NCBI RefSeq assembly: GCF_018403665.1
Contig: NZ_BOVJ01000064.1
Location: forward strand, 1-63,244
From: Paenibacillus cisolokensis
GTDB taxonomy: Bacteria > Bacillota > Bacilli > Paenibacillales > Paenibacillaceae
DNA: 63,244 nt
Direction: 5' to 3'
Below are positions 8,478 to 17,178 of the stretch, piece after piece. Within the stretch, counting starts at the first letter, position 1; every line of letters begins with the position of its first letter. The notes under the pieces are model-generated. The model saw only the letters and a program-made list of their open reading frames with translations, was not told where the DNA came from and ran no database searches. A program made the position numbers and the translations under genes.

Positions 8478-8798
8478 ATGGCTATTGCAAACCGCGAGTT
8501 TTTTGAGTCCAAACTGTCGGATGCCAAAATTCACTTCGAGCGTGCGCTGGATTGCAAGCACACCGAATTCGACGATTTGTACCCTTATATGATCGAGCAT
8601 CCGCAGTTCTTCTGGTATAAGCGTTACGTAGCCTGGTCCGAGCTGCTGACGGTCGTCAAGCTTTGCGAAGAGCTTGGCATCGAATGGCGGCACCAGTTTA
8701 CGGACAAGCAGGCGGAGTATGTTTCGAATCGCGTCATGTCTTCCCGCGTGCTGGACGAATGGTATGAAACGAACGACACGAAGGAGCATGTCGGCTGA
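8478..8798 (+). CDS. Hypothetical protein, 106 aa
   Basis: I do not recognise this family. The product is acidic, rich in aromatic residues (many Trp, Tyr and Phe) and predicted helical, with no signal peptide or membrane segment. It has a good ribosome site (GAGGGGAGG) before ATG 8478 and ends at a strong terminator (8871-8911), so it is a well-formed single gene. Confidence 0.75.
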   Translation: MAIANREFFESKLSDAKIHFERALDCKHTEFDDLYPYMIEHPQFFWYKRYVAWSELLTVVKLCEELGIEWRHQFTDKQAEYVSNRVMSSRVLDEWYETNDTKEHVG

Positions 8799-8870
8799 TT
8801 CGCGCACAGACTCCCAAAATGCAACACTTCGACCATGCTGCCGCTGACCGGCAGCGTAAATCGCGACAGT

Positions 8871-8911
8871 CCCCCATATCGCAAGCGTCAGGCGCGATGT
8901 GGGGGCCTTTT
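8871..8911 (+). terminator. Intrinsic terminator
   Basis: A 12-bp stem, CCCCCATATCGC (8871-8882) with GCGATGTGGGGG (8894-8905), has one G-T wobble and is followed by CCTTTT. It closes the 106-residue gene. Confidence 0.8.
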
Positions 8912-8947
8912 GCCAATGGGGACGCATTTACAATATGGAGGAAGAGC

Positions 8948-9211
8948 ATGGTTAGCGAAGAGCAGTTGGATCGGTTCAGGCAAAGCGGCGAAACGGTTCG
9001 GGTCGTTCGGGACGGCATCGAGAGCAACGATGTGCTCGGCATCGTGGTGGCCTGGGACGACGAGTCGGTCGTGATCCGCAAACCAAACCGCCGTGTCGTC
9101 AAAGTGAGCAGACGCTACATTTATCAGCCGGCTTCCGAAAACGGGCGAATCCTTTTGACGAATGAGCCGTATAAGGAAAGAGGGCATGAAAGCGAGGAGG
9201 GATTGCGATGA
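8948..9211 (+). CDS. Hypothetical protein, 87 aa, small beta-barrel-like
   Basis: The 87-residue product alternates short hydrophobic strands (VRVVRDG, VLGIVVAWDD, SVVIRKPNRRVVKVSRRYIYQP), suggesting a small SH3- or Sm-like barrel. I cannot name a family. ATG 8948 follows ATGGAGGAAGAGC. Its stop overlaps the ATG of the next gene (ATGA at 9208-9211), so it is translationally coupled to the zinc-ribbon protein. Confidence 0.7.
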   Translation: MVSEEQLDRFRQSGETVRVVRDGIESNDVLGIVVAWDDESVVIRKPNRRVVKVSRRYIYQPASENGRILLTNEPYKERGHESEEGLR

Positions 9212-9605
9212 AATGTCCGGTTTGTGAAGATGTGCGCATGCGCGAAGTCGAGAAAAACGGCGTCATGATCGACGTATGCCCGGATTGCAAGGGCGTGTGG
9301 CTGGACCGGGGAGAGCTGGACAAGCTGATGCGTGGCGTGCACGAGCTGCAGGAAGAGATCGGGCGAATGGAGCAGGAGCCGTACGATCGGCCTCCGCAAG
9401 CGGCTCCGGGAGCGGCGCCACACGCTCCGTACGGCGGTCCGCCCCCAGGCTACGGCCCCCAGCAGGGGTATGGGACGCCCCAGCAAGGATACGGTTACGA
9501 TCAACGCGGCCATTACGGACACGGCAAATCGAAATACGACAAGCACGGTTATCCGTATAAAAAGAAAAAAGCGTGCTCGATGTCCTCGGCGATCTGTTCG
9601 ACTAG
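9208..9605 (+). CDS. TFIIB-type zinc ribbon protein, frameshifted near the end
   Basis: Repaired length is 132 residues. The N-terminal 45 residues form a zf-TFIIB-like zinc ribbon (CPVC at residues 3-6, CPDC about 22-25, then WLDRGELDKLM). A low-complexity tail rich in Pro, Gly, Gln and Tyr follows (PPPGYGPQQGYG repeats), then a His/Lys-rich segment. The A6 run at 9575-9580 is probably one base short; with A7 the protein ends SVLDVLGDLFD at TAG 9603-9605, just before the terminator, as in relatives. Function is unknown. Overlaps the upstream gene by four bases. Confidence 0.8.
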
Positions 9606-9608
9606 AGA

Positions 9609-9655
9609 AAAAAACGCGAGAAGCCTTGTCAAATCAAGGCGTTTCGCGGTTTTTT
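9609..9655 (+). terminator. Intrinsic terminator
   Basis: The stem CGCGAGAAGCCTTG (9615-9628) pairs with CAAGGCGTTTCGCG (9635-9648), with one mismatch and one wobble, followed by a T run. It lies just after the repaired stop of the zinc-ribbon gene, which supports that repair. Confidence 0.85.
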
Positions 9656-9776
9656 CATGTTTGGCCTAGGAGGAGACGAACCGATCGATTCAAATGGCTC
9701 ACAAGTATAGGGAGGCGATAGAACCTAACCGATCTCGGCTTGTCCGTAATCAAAATGCCTTGTTCGTATGGGCTTA

Positions 9777-10322
9777 TTAGGCATGAAGAAGCTGTCCCTC
9801 TCCGCGCGAACCGGTCCGTTCCAGTTCCAGCAATTTTGTTTTCATGTCCAGGCCGCCCCGGTAACCGGTAAGCGCTCCGTTTTTGCCGATGACGCGATGA
9901 CAAGGTACGGTAATTAAAACGGGGTTTGCCCCGATTGCGGCGCCTACTGCGCGAACCGAAGCCGGTTTCTGAATGTGCAGCGCGATATCGGAATAAGATC
10001 GGGTTTGTCCGTACGGAATCTGGCGAAGTGCGTTCCATACCGCTTCTTGAAAGGGAGTTCCCCGTAAAACAACGGGAAACGAAAAGGATTGGCGTGTTGC
10101 TTGCAAATATTCGACGATCTCAGTCGAGTAGGGACGCAGCGATTCGTCATCCCGAACCAGCGTTCTGCCTGGATAACGGGAGGATGCCCAATCTTTCAGT
10201 TCCTCGAACGGCTGGTTATTTGAACCGACGAAGCAAAGCCCGCCTTCCGTCATGGCGAGATGCAGCTTCCATTCCTCATGAGCAAGTAACGACCAGTAAA
10301 TGAATCCGTTGTCCGGTGCCAT
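9777..10322 (-). CDS. ogt: Methylated-DNA--protein-cysteine methyltransferase
   Basis: This 181-residue protein removes O6-alkyl groups from guanine in DNA by transfer to its own Cys. The active-site motif VPCHRVIGKNGALTGYRGG is near residues 139-157, and the DNA-binding region (GTPFQEAVWNALRQIPYGQT) precedes it. It lies 16 bp downstream of adaA on the same strand, the arrangement of the adaA-adaB adaptive-response operon, so it may equally be called adaB. Confidence 0.93.
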   Translation of the reverse strand: MAPDNGFIYWSLLAHEEWKLHLAMTEGGLCFVGSNNQPFEELKDWASSRYPGRTLVRDDESLRPYSTEIVEYLQATRQSFSFPVVLRGTPFQEAVWNALRQIPYGQTRSYSDIALHIQKPASVRAVGAAIGANPVLITVPCHRVIGKNGALTGYRGGLDMKTKLLELERTGSRGEGQLLHA

Positions 10323-10338
10323 TCATTCATCGCCTCCT

Positions 10339-10908
10339 TTACAGGTTAGCGTGCTGCTTATGCCATTTGCGGTAGCTTTCCGGGGTATAGCCGGTCATTT
10401 TTTTGAACAGCGTAATAAAGTAGGGCGTATTCGGCAAACCTACGCATTCGCCGACTTCTGCGACCGTTTTATCGGTGCGTCTCAACAAGTCCTTGGCGTT
10501 ATCGATGCGGAATTGTTGAATGAAGGCTGCGGGCGTCATTCCTTTCACCTTTTTGAATGTACGGTGCAGGTGATACGGCGTACCGTGGCAAATGTTTGCA
10601 AGATGTTCCAGCTTTAAATTTTCGCCATAGTTCCGTTCGATGTACTCCGTTACGACGGCAATCCATTCTTCATCCGGCAATCGCTGTCCTGTCGGTTTGC
10701 ACCGTTTGCAAGGGCGAAATCGGGTTAGCGCTTGTTCGGCCGAATAATAAATGCCGATGTTTTCTCTTTTCGGCGGTTTCGATTTGCAGGACGGATAACA
10801 GAAAATGCCTGTCGATTTGACAGCATAATAAAATTGGCCGTTGTAAGAAGCGTCATTATTGAGGATCGCTTGCCACTGCTCGTCTGTTGCAGGTGCGGGC
10901 TCTTGCAT
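10339..10908 (-). CDS. adaA: Bifunctional methylphosphotriester repair protein and AraC-type activator AdaA
   Basis: The 189-residue protein has an N-terminal Ada metal-binding domain whose zinc Cys ligands lie in FCYPSC and RPCKRC (about residues 36-73). A C-terminal AraC-type helix-turn-helix follows (about 88-185). It repairs methylphosphotriesters by transfer to a zinc-bound Cys and, once methylated, activates the ada operon. Ribosome site GGAGGCGAACGAAT precedes ATG 10908. First gene of the adaA-ogt operon. Confidence 0.93.
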   Translation of the reverse strand: MQEPAPATDEQWQAILNNDASYNGQFYYAVKSTGIFCYPSCKSKPPKRENIGIYYSAEQALTRFRPCKRCKPTGQRLPDEEWIAVVTEYIERNYGENLKLEHLANICHGTPYHLHRTFKKVKGMTPAAFIQQFRIDNAKDLLRRTDKTVAEVGECVGLPNTPYFITLFKKMTGYTPESYRKWHKQHANL

Positions 10909-11043
10909 ATTCGTTCGCCTCCGATAACAAGTATACCCCCTGCAGGCCGATTATGCGCGCATTTTGGAATGAAAAAGCAAGATAACGAAATCGATGAATC
11001 ATTTTGCCGGATATTCGCTTCGGGAACATGGCGGCATTTTGCT

Positions 11044-11358
11044 TCATACCCGGATTCCGATGGCGGCAACGTTTTCGACCAGTTCCTTCCACTCCCGGAT
11101 CATCCGGTTCAAATATGCCTGACCTTCTTCCGTCAGATGATAATATTTTCGGGCCGGGCCGTTCGGAGACTCGATTTTCGTTATGCTGGCATATCCGCTG
11201 GCATTCAGCCGACGCAATATGGTGTAGATCGTCCCTTCGTAAACATCCGGGAACGATAGCCGGACCGATTTCATCAATTCATAGCCGTATAACGGTTCGT
11301 CCTTGAGCTTGTACAAAATGCACATTTCCAATACGCCTTTTTTCAGTTGAGCGTCCAT
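11044..11358 (-). CDS. PadR family transcriptional regulator
   Basis: A 104-residue PadR-type winged helix regulator, beginning MDAQLKKGVLEMCILYKLKDEP and containing YEGTIYTILRRL and the wing motif PARKYYHLTEEG. It lies 11 bp downstream of the DUF1700-RDD gene in the same direction. PadR/DUF1700 pairs are commonly co-transcribed and autoregulated; here the order is reversed, with the regulator second. The palindrome at 12227-12245 upstream of the pair is its likely operator. Confidence 0.9.
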   Translation of the reverse strand: MDAQLKKGVLEMCILYKLKDEPLYGYELMKSVRLSFPDVYEGTIYTILRRLNASGYASITKIESPNGPARKYYHLTEEGQAYLNRMIREWKELVENVAAIGIRV

Positions 11359-11369
11359 ACCATGTACCT

Positions 11370-12214
11370 CTACTTATCCGCCACGACGGTATCCGACAAC
11401 ATATCGTGCAACGTTTTGCGGTCGCGGGTAAATATCATCGTGAACAGCGAAATCAAAGGGATGACGGGAATGGAGTTCATCAAGATTTTGCCGACAACCT
11501 CCCGGACAATGATCGTGCCGCTCTTGACCGAATCCGTATCGGATTTTCGCACATAAATGTTCATGACTTTCTTGCCGACAGTCTGACCTTTCAACCATAA
11601 TGTGCAAACGAAAGCGTACAACAAGTAAAAACCGATGCATACCGCAGCTATGAAACTGAGGGCGGGATTGATCGGATCCCGGGTGCTGTCGACAGGGGAA
11701 GGGCGGTTATCGATGACGGCTGACGGCGATCCGGTTCGATCGTTCCGGTCGGAACCGACATGCTGCTTCATTGGCGCCGGGCTTTCCGTCAGTTCGATTA
11801 CATCTATTGAGGTCGATGTGTATACCGGGTAGCTCGAGTAAATGACAGTTCCGATCAGCGGTGACGGATAGGATACGGACAAAAGCGGAGTGACGGCGAA
11901 CAGCTTCCCTACGAAGAAAGCGAGAACAAGAACGGGAACGACGGCGATGACGGAGTCGATCAGAAACGCGAACAACCGTTTCTCGGGAACGGCAATACGC
12001 TTATCCGGCTGATCTTTTTCTCTTCCTTCGAGCAACGATTTCGCCAAAATGCAGGAGGGCCCAATTCGTCGGAAATTTGCTCTTCCGTTTTGCCATCCTC
12101 CATTCCGGCGTGGAAGAAGCTTTCGTAATCGGATAAAATGTCTTCCAATTCGTCGGGGGATATTTTCGTTTCCAAATGTTCTTTCAATATGGCCAGATAG
12201 TCTGATTTCTTCAT
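11370..12214 (-). CDS. DUF1700-RDD fusion membrane protein, frameshifted
   Basis: Repaired length is 281 residues. Residues 1-60 (MKKSDYLAILKEHLETKI, then EEQISDELGPP) are the N-terminal helical part of DUF1700. After a short charged linker the rest is an RDD domain with about three membrane segments (EKRLFAFLIDSVIAVV, FIAAVCIGFYLLYAF, TIIVREVVGKILMN). Functions of both domains are poorly known; RDD proteins have been linked to ion transport. One base is missing at the A4 run 12046-12049 (T4 in the coding strand). An extracytoplasmic loop of about 80 residues separates the first two membrane segments. First gene of a unit with padR. Confidence 0.75.
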
Positions 12215-12226
12215 AGCGGCCTCCTG

Positions 12227-12245
12227 TACTAATTATTGATTAGTA
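12227..12245 (-). promoter_or_regulatory. Candidate PadR operator
   Basis: TACTAATTATTGATTAGTA is a perfect 7+7 palindrome with a 5-bp centre. It lies 13 bp upstream of the DUF1700-RDD start, beside the ribosome site, and fits the AT-rich palindromes bound by PadR proteins. Confidence 0.55.
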
Positions 12246-12364
12246 GTTGATTGTAGCGTAACACACTACTATTCCATGATCAATAGCGATTTTTTTCGCC
12301 TGGGCAAACAAAAAAGCTCGTAAATCGCCGCAAGGACAATTTTACGAGCAGTTCATTGTGAATA

Positions 12365-12451
12365 TGGTGCGGTCGAGAGGACTTGAACCTCCACGGCTGT
12401 TACACCACTAGAACCTGAATCTAGCGCGTCTGCCAATTCCGCCACGACCGC
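12365..12451 (-). tRNA. tRNA-Leu (CAG)
   Basis: An 87-nt class II tRNA including encoded CCA. The anticodon stem CTAGA/TCTAG encloses the loop TTCAGGT, giving anticodon CAG, which reads CUG. The acceptor stem GCGGTCG/CGACCGC is perfect. The variable arm is weaker than in the copy at 16899 and may have lost one T, as many homopolymers here have. Confidence 0.95.
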
Positions 12452-12561
12452 AGATGACTCGCTTCCGTGTGGGAAGTAATGATGTCAACAAAAATAATAT
12501 ATCACAAATAAAAGTAGCGAGTCAAGCATTAATTTGAATAAATAATTTCTTTTTGCCGTCA

Positions 12562-14643
12562 TCAAACGGTCGACGCCAGTTCGCCTTGCTGGATTTGATA
12601 CATCTGATAGTACTTGCCGCGCCGTTTCATCAGCGTGTCGTGATCGCCGCGCTCGACAATTTCGCCCCGGTCCAGCACCAAGATCAGATCGGCGCTCTTG
12701 ATGGTCGACAGCCGGTGGGCGATGACGAACGTCGTGCGGCCTTTTTTGACCACTTCAAGCGCGTTCTGAATGACCGCTTCCGTCTCTGTATCGATATTCG
12801 AGGTCGCTTCATCAAGAATGAGAATGGCCGGGTCGAACGCCAGCGCGCGGGCGAACGAGATCAGCTGCCGCTGACCGGCGGACAGCGTTCCGCCTTTCTC
12901 GATAACCGGCTCGTCGATTCCTTTGGGAAGCTGGCCGAGCAGCCGGTCCGCGCCTACATCACGCAGCGCTTTCTCCACCTGTTCCCGGGAGATCGAAGGG
13001 TCGTTCAGCGAGACGTTGGACGCAATCGTCCCCGTGAACAAGAACGGGTCCTGCAGCACGATGCCCATATGCCGGCGCATCGTCTGCCGCGGCATGTCGC
13101 GGATGTCGACGCCGTCGATCTTGATGCTGCCGCTTTCGACGTCGTAGAAACGGAAGAGCAGGTTGAGGATGGAGCTCTTGCCAGAGCCCGTATGACCGAC
13201 CAGCGCAACCGTCTGACCTTGCTTCGCTTCGAACGAAATGCCTTTCAGCACATATTCGTCCTCTTTGTATGCGAACCAGACGTTTTCGAATTTCACGTTG
13301 CCTTTATAGCGCGCCATTACCTGATCGGATACGTCTTCACCCGGTTCGTCCATCAGCACGAATACACGCTCCGCGGATACCAGCGCCGTCTCCAGATTGG
13401 GCAGCTGATTCACGATGCCGACAATCGGGTTGAACAGACGGTTCAAATAATCGACGAACGCGTACAGCACGCCAAGCGTCACGGCATCTTGCGGCCCGCT
13501 TATCGAAACGCCTCCGAAATACCAGATCAAGGAGACAAATGCGATATTCCGGATGACGCCGACCAGATTGTGGCCGGTCAGCGCATTCAGACTAAGCAGC
13601 CGGTTTTTGAAGTCGAACAGCTTGTTGTTGAACGTCTCGAGCTCCTCTTCCATCATCCGTTCCTTGCGGAAAGCTTTAATGACCGGGATGCCCTGAATCG
13701 ACTCGTTGATTCTGCCGTTAATTTCGCTGATCGTCGAGCGAATGGTATGGTTGTACCGTTTGGCGGCTTTGCCGTAAATATAGATCCAGACGGCCAATAC
13801 CGGGATAATGAACAGGCATATGGCCGCGAGCCGGACATCGAGGATGAACAAAGCCGCAAATATCCCCGCCATATAGACCGTACCCGTAAAAAAGTTCGCC
13901 AATACCGTCACGTACAGCTCGCGAATCGTTTCCGTATCGTTCGTAATCCGCGAGACGACCTTTCCGGCCGGAAGATTGTCGAAATAGCGGATCGGCAGCC
14001 GGTTCATCTGGCCGAAAACATCGATGCGCAATTTGCGGATAATGCGGTTGGCCGCCGCCTGCAAATAGTACCGCTGTCCGTAGGAAAATACCGCCGAAAC
14101 GAGAATCAGCCCGAAATAAATCCAGCACAGACGGAGAATGCCGCTGAGCTCGGGAAGAAAGAAGCGCAGCAGCTCTTGCCGGCTTAATTTCTGCGCGGGG
14201 TAGACCGCCGTCTCCGCGCCTGCCGCGATAGCGACGCTGCCGTCGTCCGTTACGCTCCGCGCCCCGTCGGCCGCGATGGGCTGCCCGATAAAATAATAAT
14301 CGCGTCCCACCTGCAGAATCCGAGCTTCAGGGCCGCGGCGTTCGCCGTCGGCAAAGCGGTCTTCCCTTTTGTACAGGGCGCCGTCATACGCTACCGCGTA
14401 GGCTCCCGCCGATTCCGTCTGATACCACCGGCGCTCGATGCCCGATATATGCTCGTCGATCAGCCGTTTCGCCACCAGCGGCCCGACCAGGTCGGTGCCG
14501 ACGGCGACGGTCAGCATGAACAACGCAATAAACAGCTGCGTTCGAAAATGCAGCGCGTATTTGACCAGGCGCATGACCGTCTTGCCTTTGCCGATTGTCG
14601 TACGGTCGGCGTCCAGGTCATAATGTTCCATTTCCATGCTCAT
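12562..14643 (-). CDS. ABC exporter subunit, BmrD/YheH-like
   Basis: This 693-residue half-transporter has an N-terminal six-helix membrane domain interrupted after helix 1 by a large extracytoplasmic insertion (about residues 65-165), as in YheH/BmrD. The nucleotide-binding domain is canonical: Walker A GHTGSGKSS, signature LSAGQRQ, and Walker B ILILDEATSNID with the catalytic Glu. It pairs with the upstream gene, 5 bp away, to form a heterodimeric multidrug exporter. The start MSMEMEHYD is close to the end of that gene. The bmrD name is by resemblance to B. subtilis BmrC/BmrD. Confidence 0.88.
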   Translation of the reverse strand: MSMEMEHYDLDADRTTIGKGKTVMRLVKYALHFRTQLFIALFMLTVAVGTDLVGPLVAKRLIDEHISGIERRWYQTESAGAYAVAYDGALYKREDRFADGERRGPEARILQVGRDYYFIGQPIAADGARSVTDDGSVAIAAGAETAVYPAQKLSRQELLRFFLPELSGILRLCWIYFGLILVSAVFSYGQRYYLQAAANRIIRKLRIDVFGQMNRLPIRYFDNLPAGKVVSRITNDTETIRELYVTVLANFFTGTVYMAGIFAALFILDVRLAAICLFIIPVLAVWIYIYGKAAKRYNHTIRSTISEINGRINESIQGIPVIKAFRKERMMEEELETFNNKLFDFKNRLLSLNALTGHNLVGVIRNIAFVSLIWYFGGVSISGPQDAVTLGVLYAFVDYLNRLFNPIVGIVNQLPNLETALVSAERVFVLMDEPGEDVSDQVMARYKGNVKFENVWFAYKEDEYVLKGISFEAKQGQTVALVGHTGSGKSSILNLLFRFYDVESGSIKIDGVDIRDMPRQTMRRHMGIVLQDPFLFTGTIASNVSLNDPSISREQVEKALRDVGADRLLGQLPKGIDEPVIEKGGTLSAGQRQLISFARALAFDPAILILDEATSNIDTETEAVIQNALEVVKKGRTTFVIAHRLSTIKSADLILVLDRGEIVERGDHDTLMKRRGKYYQMYQIQQGELASTV

Positions 14644-14648
14644 TCATG

Positions 14649-16402
14649 TCACCCGCTTTCGGATTTCGCTTCCACCTGCTGCCGTTCGAACTGTTCCTTG
14701 TACCAGCCGCCCAGCCGCATCAATTCATCGTGCGTTCCCCTTTCGACAATTCGGCCGTCTTCCAGCACGATGATCAGGTCGGCGTGCTGAATAGCGGAAA
14801 GCCGGTGGGTTGCGATCAACGTCGTTTTGCCTGCCCGGGTCGACCGGATATTCGCGATAATTTCCGCCTCGGTTCTGGCATCCACAGCGGATAGCGCGTC
14901 GTCCAGTATGAGAATGTCCGGATTGGCGATTAGCGATCTTGCGATTGAGACGCGCTGCTTCTGGCCTCCCGACAACGCTACGCCTTTCTCGCCGACCAAC
15001 GTTTCCAGCCCGTTCGGCAGAAACGCAAGATCTTTTTGAACGCCGACATGGCCAGCGCATGATCCAGTTCGTTGTCCGTCGCATCGGAGGAACCGAACAA
15101 AATATTGCTTTTCACCGTCCGGGAGAACAAAAACTGCTCCTGCGGCACATATCCGTACCACGATTTCAGCCGATCCATATCGATCCGCTCGATGGGCACG
15201 CCGGAAATGGTGATCGAGCCCTGGCCGGGCGGATACTCACGCAGCAGCTGCTTGATCAGTGTCGATTTGCCGCTGCCGGTCCGTCCCGCAATGCCGAGCG
15301 TCTGTCCCGGTTCCAGCACGAACGACACGTCTGTCAAATTGTCGGCGGATGAGGAGGGATAGCGGAACGTCACGTTCCGGAATTCGATCCTGCCCGGCCG
15401 TTCCACCGGCTCGGTATTCTCACGCTCAGGCTCGGGCACATCCGGCTTGTATCCGAGCGTTTCGTAGACCCGGTCGAGCGAAGCGTTGCCCCGCTGCATG
15501 ATGTTGATTAATTCGCCGACGGCGAACATTGGCCAGATCAGCATTCCGAGGTAGACGTTAAAGGCGACCAGTGCGCCGATCGTCAACTCATTGTGAAACA
15601 CCAGATACGCGCCGTAACCGAGGCCGATCAAGTAACTGACGCCGACCAGCACTTTGATCGTCGGTTCGAATAGCGCATCGATGCGAACGACGGCCAGATT
15701 TTTGTGCAGCACGTTTTGCGTGACGTCGGCGAACTGCTTCTCCGCAGCCCGTTCCTGGGTGAAAGCGCGAATGACCCGGATGCCCGAGACCGTCTCCAGC
15801 ACGCCGTCGTTCATTTCGCCAAACGCATCTTGCGCTTCCGTGAAGCGCTTGTGAATCCATTTGCCGTAAATACTGACCAGAATGGCCATAATAGGCAGCG
15901 GCAGGATGGCCGCCAGCGTCAGCTTCCATGAGACCAGCACGGTCATCGTCACCAGCAGCGTCGCCATCCACAGCGTCGAATCGAGCAGCGTCAGAATGCC
16001 GAATCCGGCCGTCATCGATACGGCCTGCAGATCGTTCGTCGCCCGGGCCATCAAGTCGCCCGTCCGGTTCTTCTCATAGAAAGTCGGCGTCATCTTCAGA
16101 AAATGGCGCATAAGCCGCGAACGCAGCATCCGTTCCACCACGAACGAACCGCCGAACAATTTATATATCCATATATAGGAAATGATGTACACACCGATCG
16201 TAATGCCCGCCAGCTGCAGCAGCGTTACGGTAATCTTCTCCCATGTCATATCGTTCAGCTGAATGGCGTCAATCGAACGGCCGACAAGCATCGGGGGAAT
16301 GATCTCCAATATTCCCGCAATCGTAAGCAGCGGAATGGCGATCGCGTACCGTTTCCACTCCAGTCTGAAAAACCAGCCGAGTTTTTGCATTACCGAAATC
16401 AT
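14649..16402 (-). CDS. ABC exporter subunit, BmrC/YheI-like, frameshifted
   Basis: Repaired length is 584 residues: a six-helix membrane domain and a nucleotide-binding domain with Walker A GRTGSGKST, signature LSGGQKQR and Walker B ILILDDALSAVD. The residue after Walker B is Asp instead of Glu, so its own ATP site is degenerate, as expected for one half of a heterodimeric exporter such as BmrC/BmrD. One base is missing at T5 15033-15037 (A run in the coding strand); the repair gives AFKKDLAFLPNGLETLVGEKG. ATG 16402 follows GAGAGGAGAG. Transcription starts upstream of a leader peptide and two terminators. Confidence 0.85.
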
Positions 16403-16458
16403 CAGAAACTCTCCTCTCTCGAATTGCGACAACGGTTCGGCAGGGGCGTTTTGCGAAC

Positions 16459-16487
16459 AAAAAAACACACCGCCCGGAAGCGATGTG
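16459..16487 (-). terminator. Leader terminator 2 of the ABC exporter operon
   Basis: On the minus strand an 8-bp stem (CACATCGC with GCGGTGTG, one G-U pair, loop TTCCGG) is followed directly by T7. It lies about 60 bp upstream of the exporter start and would stop transcription before it unless disrupted. Confidence 0.7.
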
Positions 16488-16503
16488 CTTTGCTCTGCAT
16501 AGC

Positions 16504-16537
16504 AAAAGCGCATGCCACGGTGAACCGTGACATGCGC
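16504..16537 (-). terminator. Leader terminator 1 of the ABC exporter operon
   Basis: On the minus strand a 13-bp stem with a TTCA loop (GCGCATGTCACGG with CCGTGGCATGCGC) is followed by TTTT. The one non-Watson-Crick position is G-U only on the minus strand, so the RNA is made from that strand. It begins about 45 bp after the leader peptide stop. Confidence 0.75.
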
Positions 16538-16581
16538 CTGAATACTCGTTCGGAGTTTACGCGAAACGAACAGCGGTCGCG

Positions 16582-16698
16582 TTATCCTCTGTTCGAATCC
16601 GATAGATCCGGAGTCAGGGCCGTCACGTTAGGGAGTATGAAATTGCGGGCCGAGTCGTGAAGATGCCCTAATGAAATAAATACGTTGATCGCTTTCAT
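16582..16698 (-). CDS. Leader peptide upstream of the ABC exporter, BmrB-like in position
   Basis: A 38-residue open frame, MKAINVFISLGHLHDSARNF through to SDSNRG, has a strong ribosome site (AAAGGAGCAGG) 6-8 bases before ATG 16698. It has no membrane segment. It lies between a promoter and two intrinsic terminators in front of a drug-exporter pair. This is the architecture of the B. subtilis bmrB leader, whose translation controls attenuation of bmrCD when antibiotics stall ribosomes. I see no clear sequence similarity to BmrB and infer the role from position only. Confidence 0.6.
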   Translation of the reverse strand: MKAINVFISLGHLHDSARNFILPNVTALTPDLSDSNRG

Positions 16699-16743
16699 GA
16701 CAGTCCTGCTCCTTTCCGTTAAAGTCAAATGGATATAAATGCA

Positions 16744-16772
16744 AGTTACCACAGTATCTTCAATCGTGTCAA
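16744..16772 (-). promoter_or_regulatory. Candidate promoter of the leader peptide-ABC exporter operon
   Basis: On the minus strand a perfect TTGACA (16767-16772) is followed after 17 bp by GTAACT (16744-16749), about 45 bp before the leader peptide start. Confidence 0.5.
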
Positions 16773-16898
16773 TTGTTTTTTTCGATTTGGCATAAACGGT
16801 TTTGAATCTCTGCAACTAAAAAACCTTCAACCATGAGTGTCCGGTCAAGCGGAGCGAATCAGGTTGAAGGCTTGTTCGTCATCGTCTGGGATGCAATA

Positions 16899-16985
16899 TG
16901 GTGCGGTCGAGAGGACTTGAACCTCCACGGTATTGCTACCACTAGAACCTGAATCTAGCGCGTCTGCCAATTCCGCCACGACCGC
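16899..16985 (-). tRNA. tRNA-Leu (CAG), second copy
   Basis: An 87-nt tRNA including CCA, identical to the copy at 12365-12451 except in the variable arm. Here the arm forms a clean stem (GGTA-GCAA-TACC). Anticodon CAG. The two copies flank the ABC exporter operon in the same orientation. Confidence 0.95.
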
Positions 16986-17178
16986 ATATCGTATCGCAAT
17001 CACGATAGTTATCTTAGCATGCGCTCCGGCGGGCCGTCAAGCGACGGGACGAAGTTCTAATTTTCAGTCAATATTTGCCGTTCTGTTGGCGGATTTCTCC
17101 TTGCTGCGGCTACATATTTTACCCGTCTGACACAAAGAATGAGGAGGAAAACAAGGTACCGAAAGGAGCTATGGCAGG

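Noticed and set aside
12227-12300. Insertion-sequence end near the PadR palindrome
   Set aside because: The palindrome stands alone, with no transposase, second terminal repeat or target duplication.
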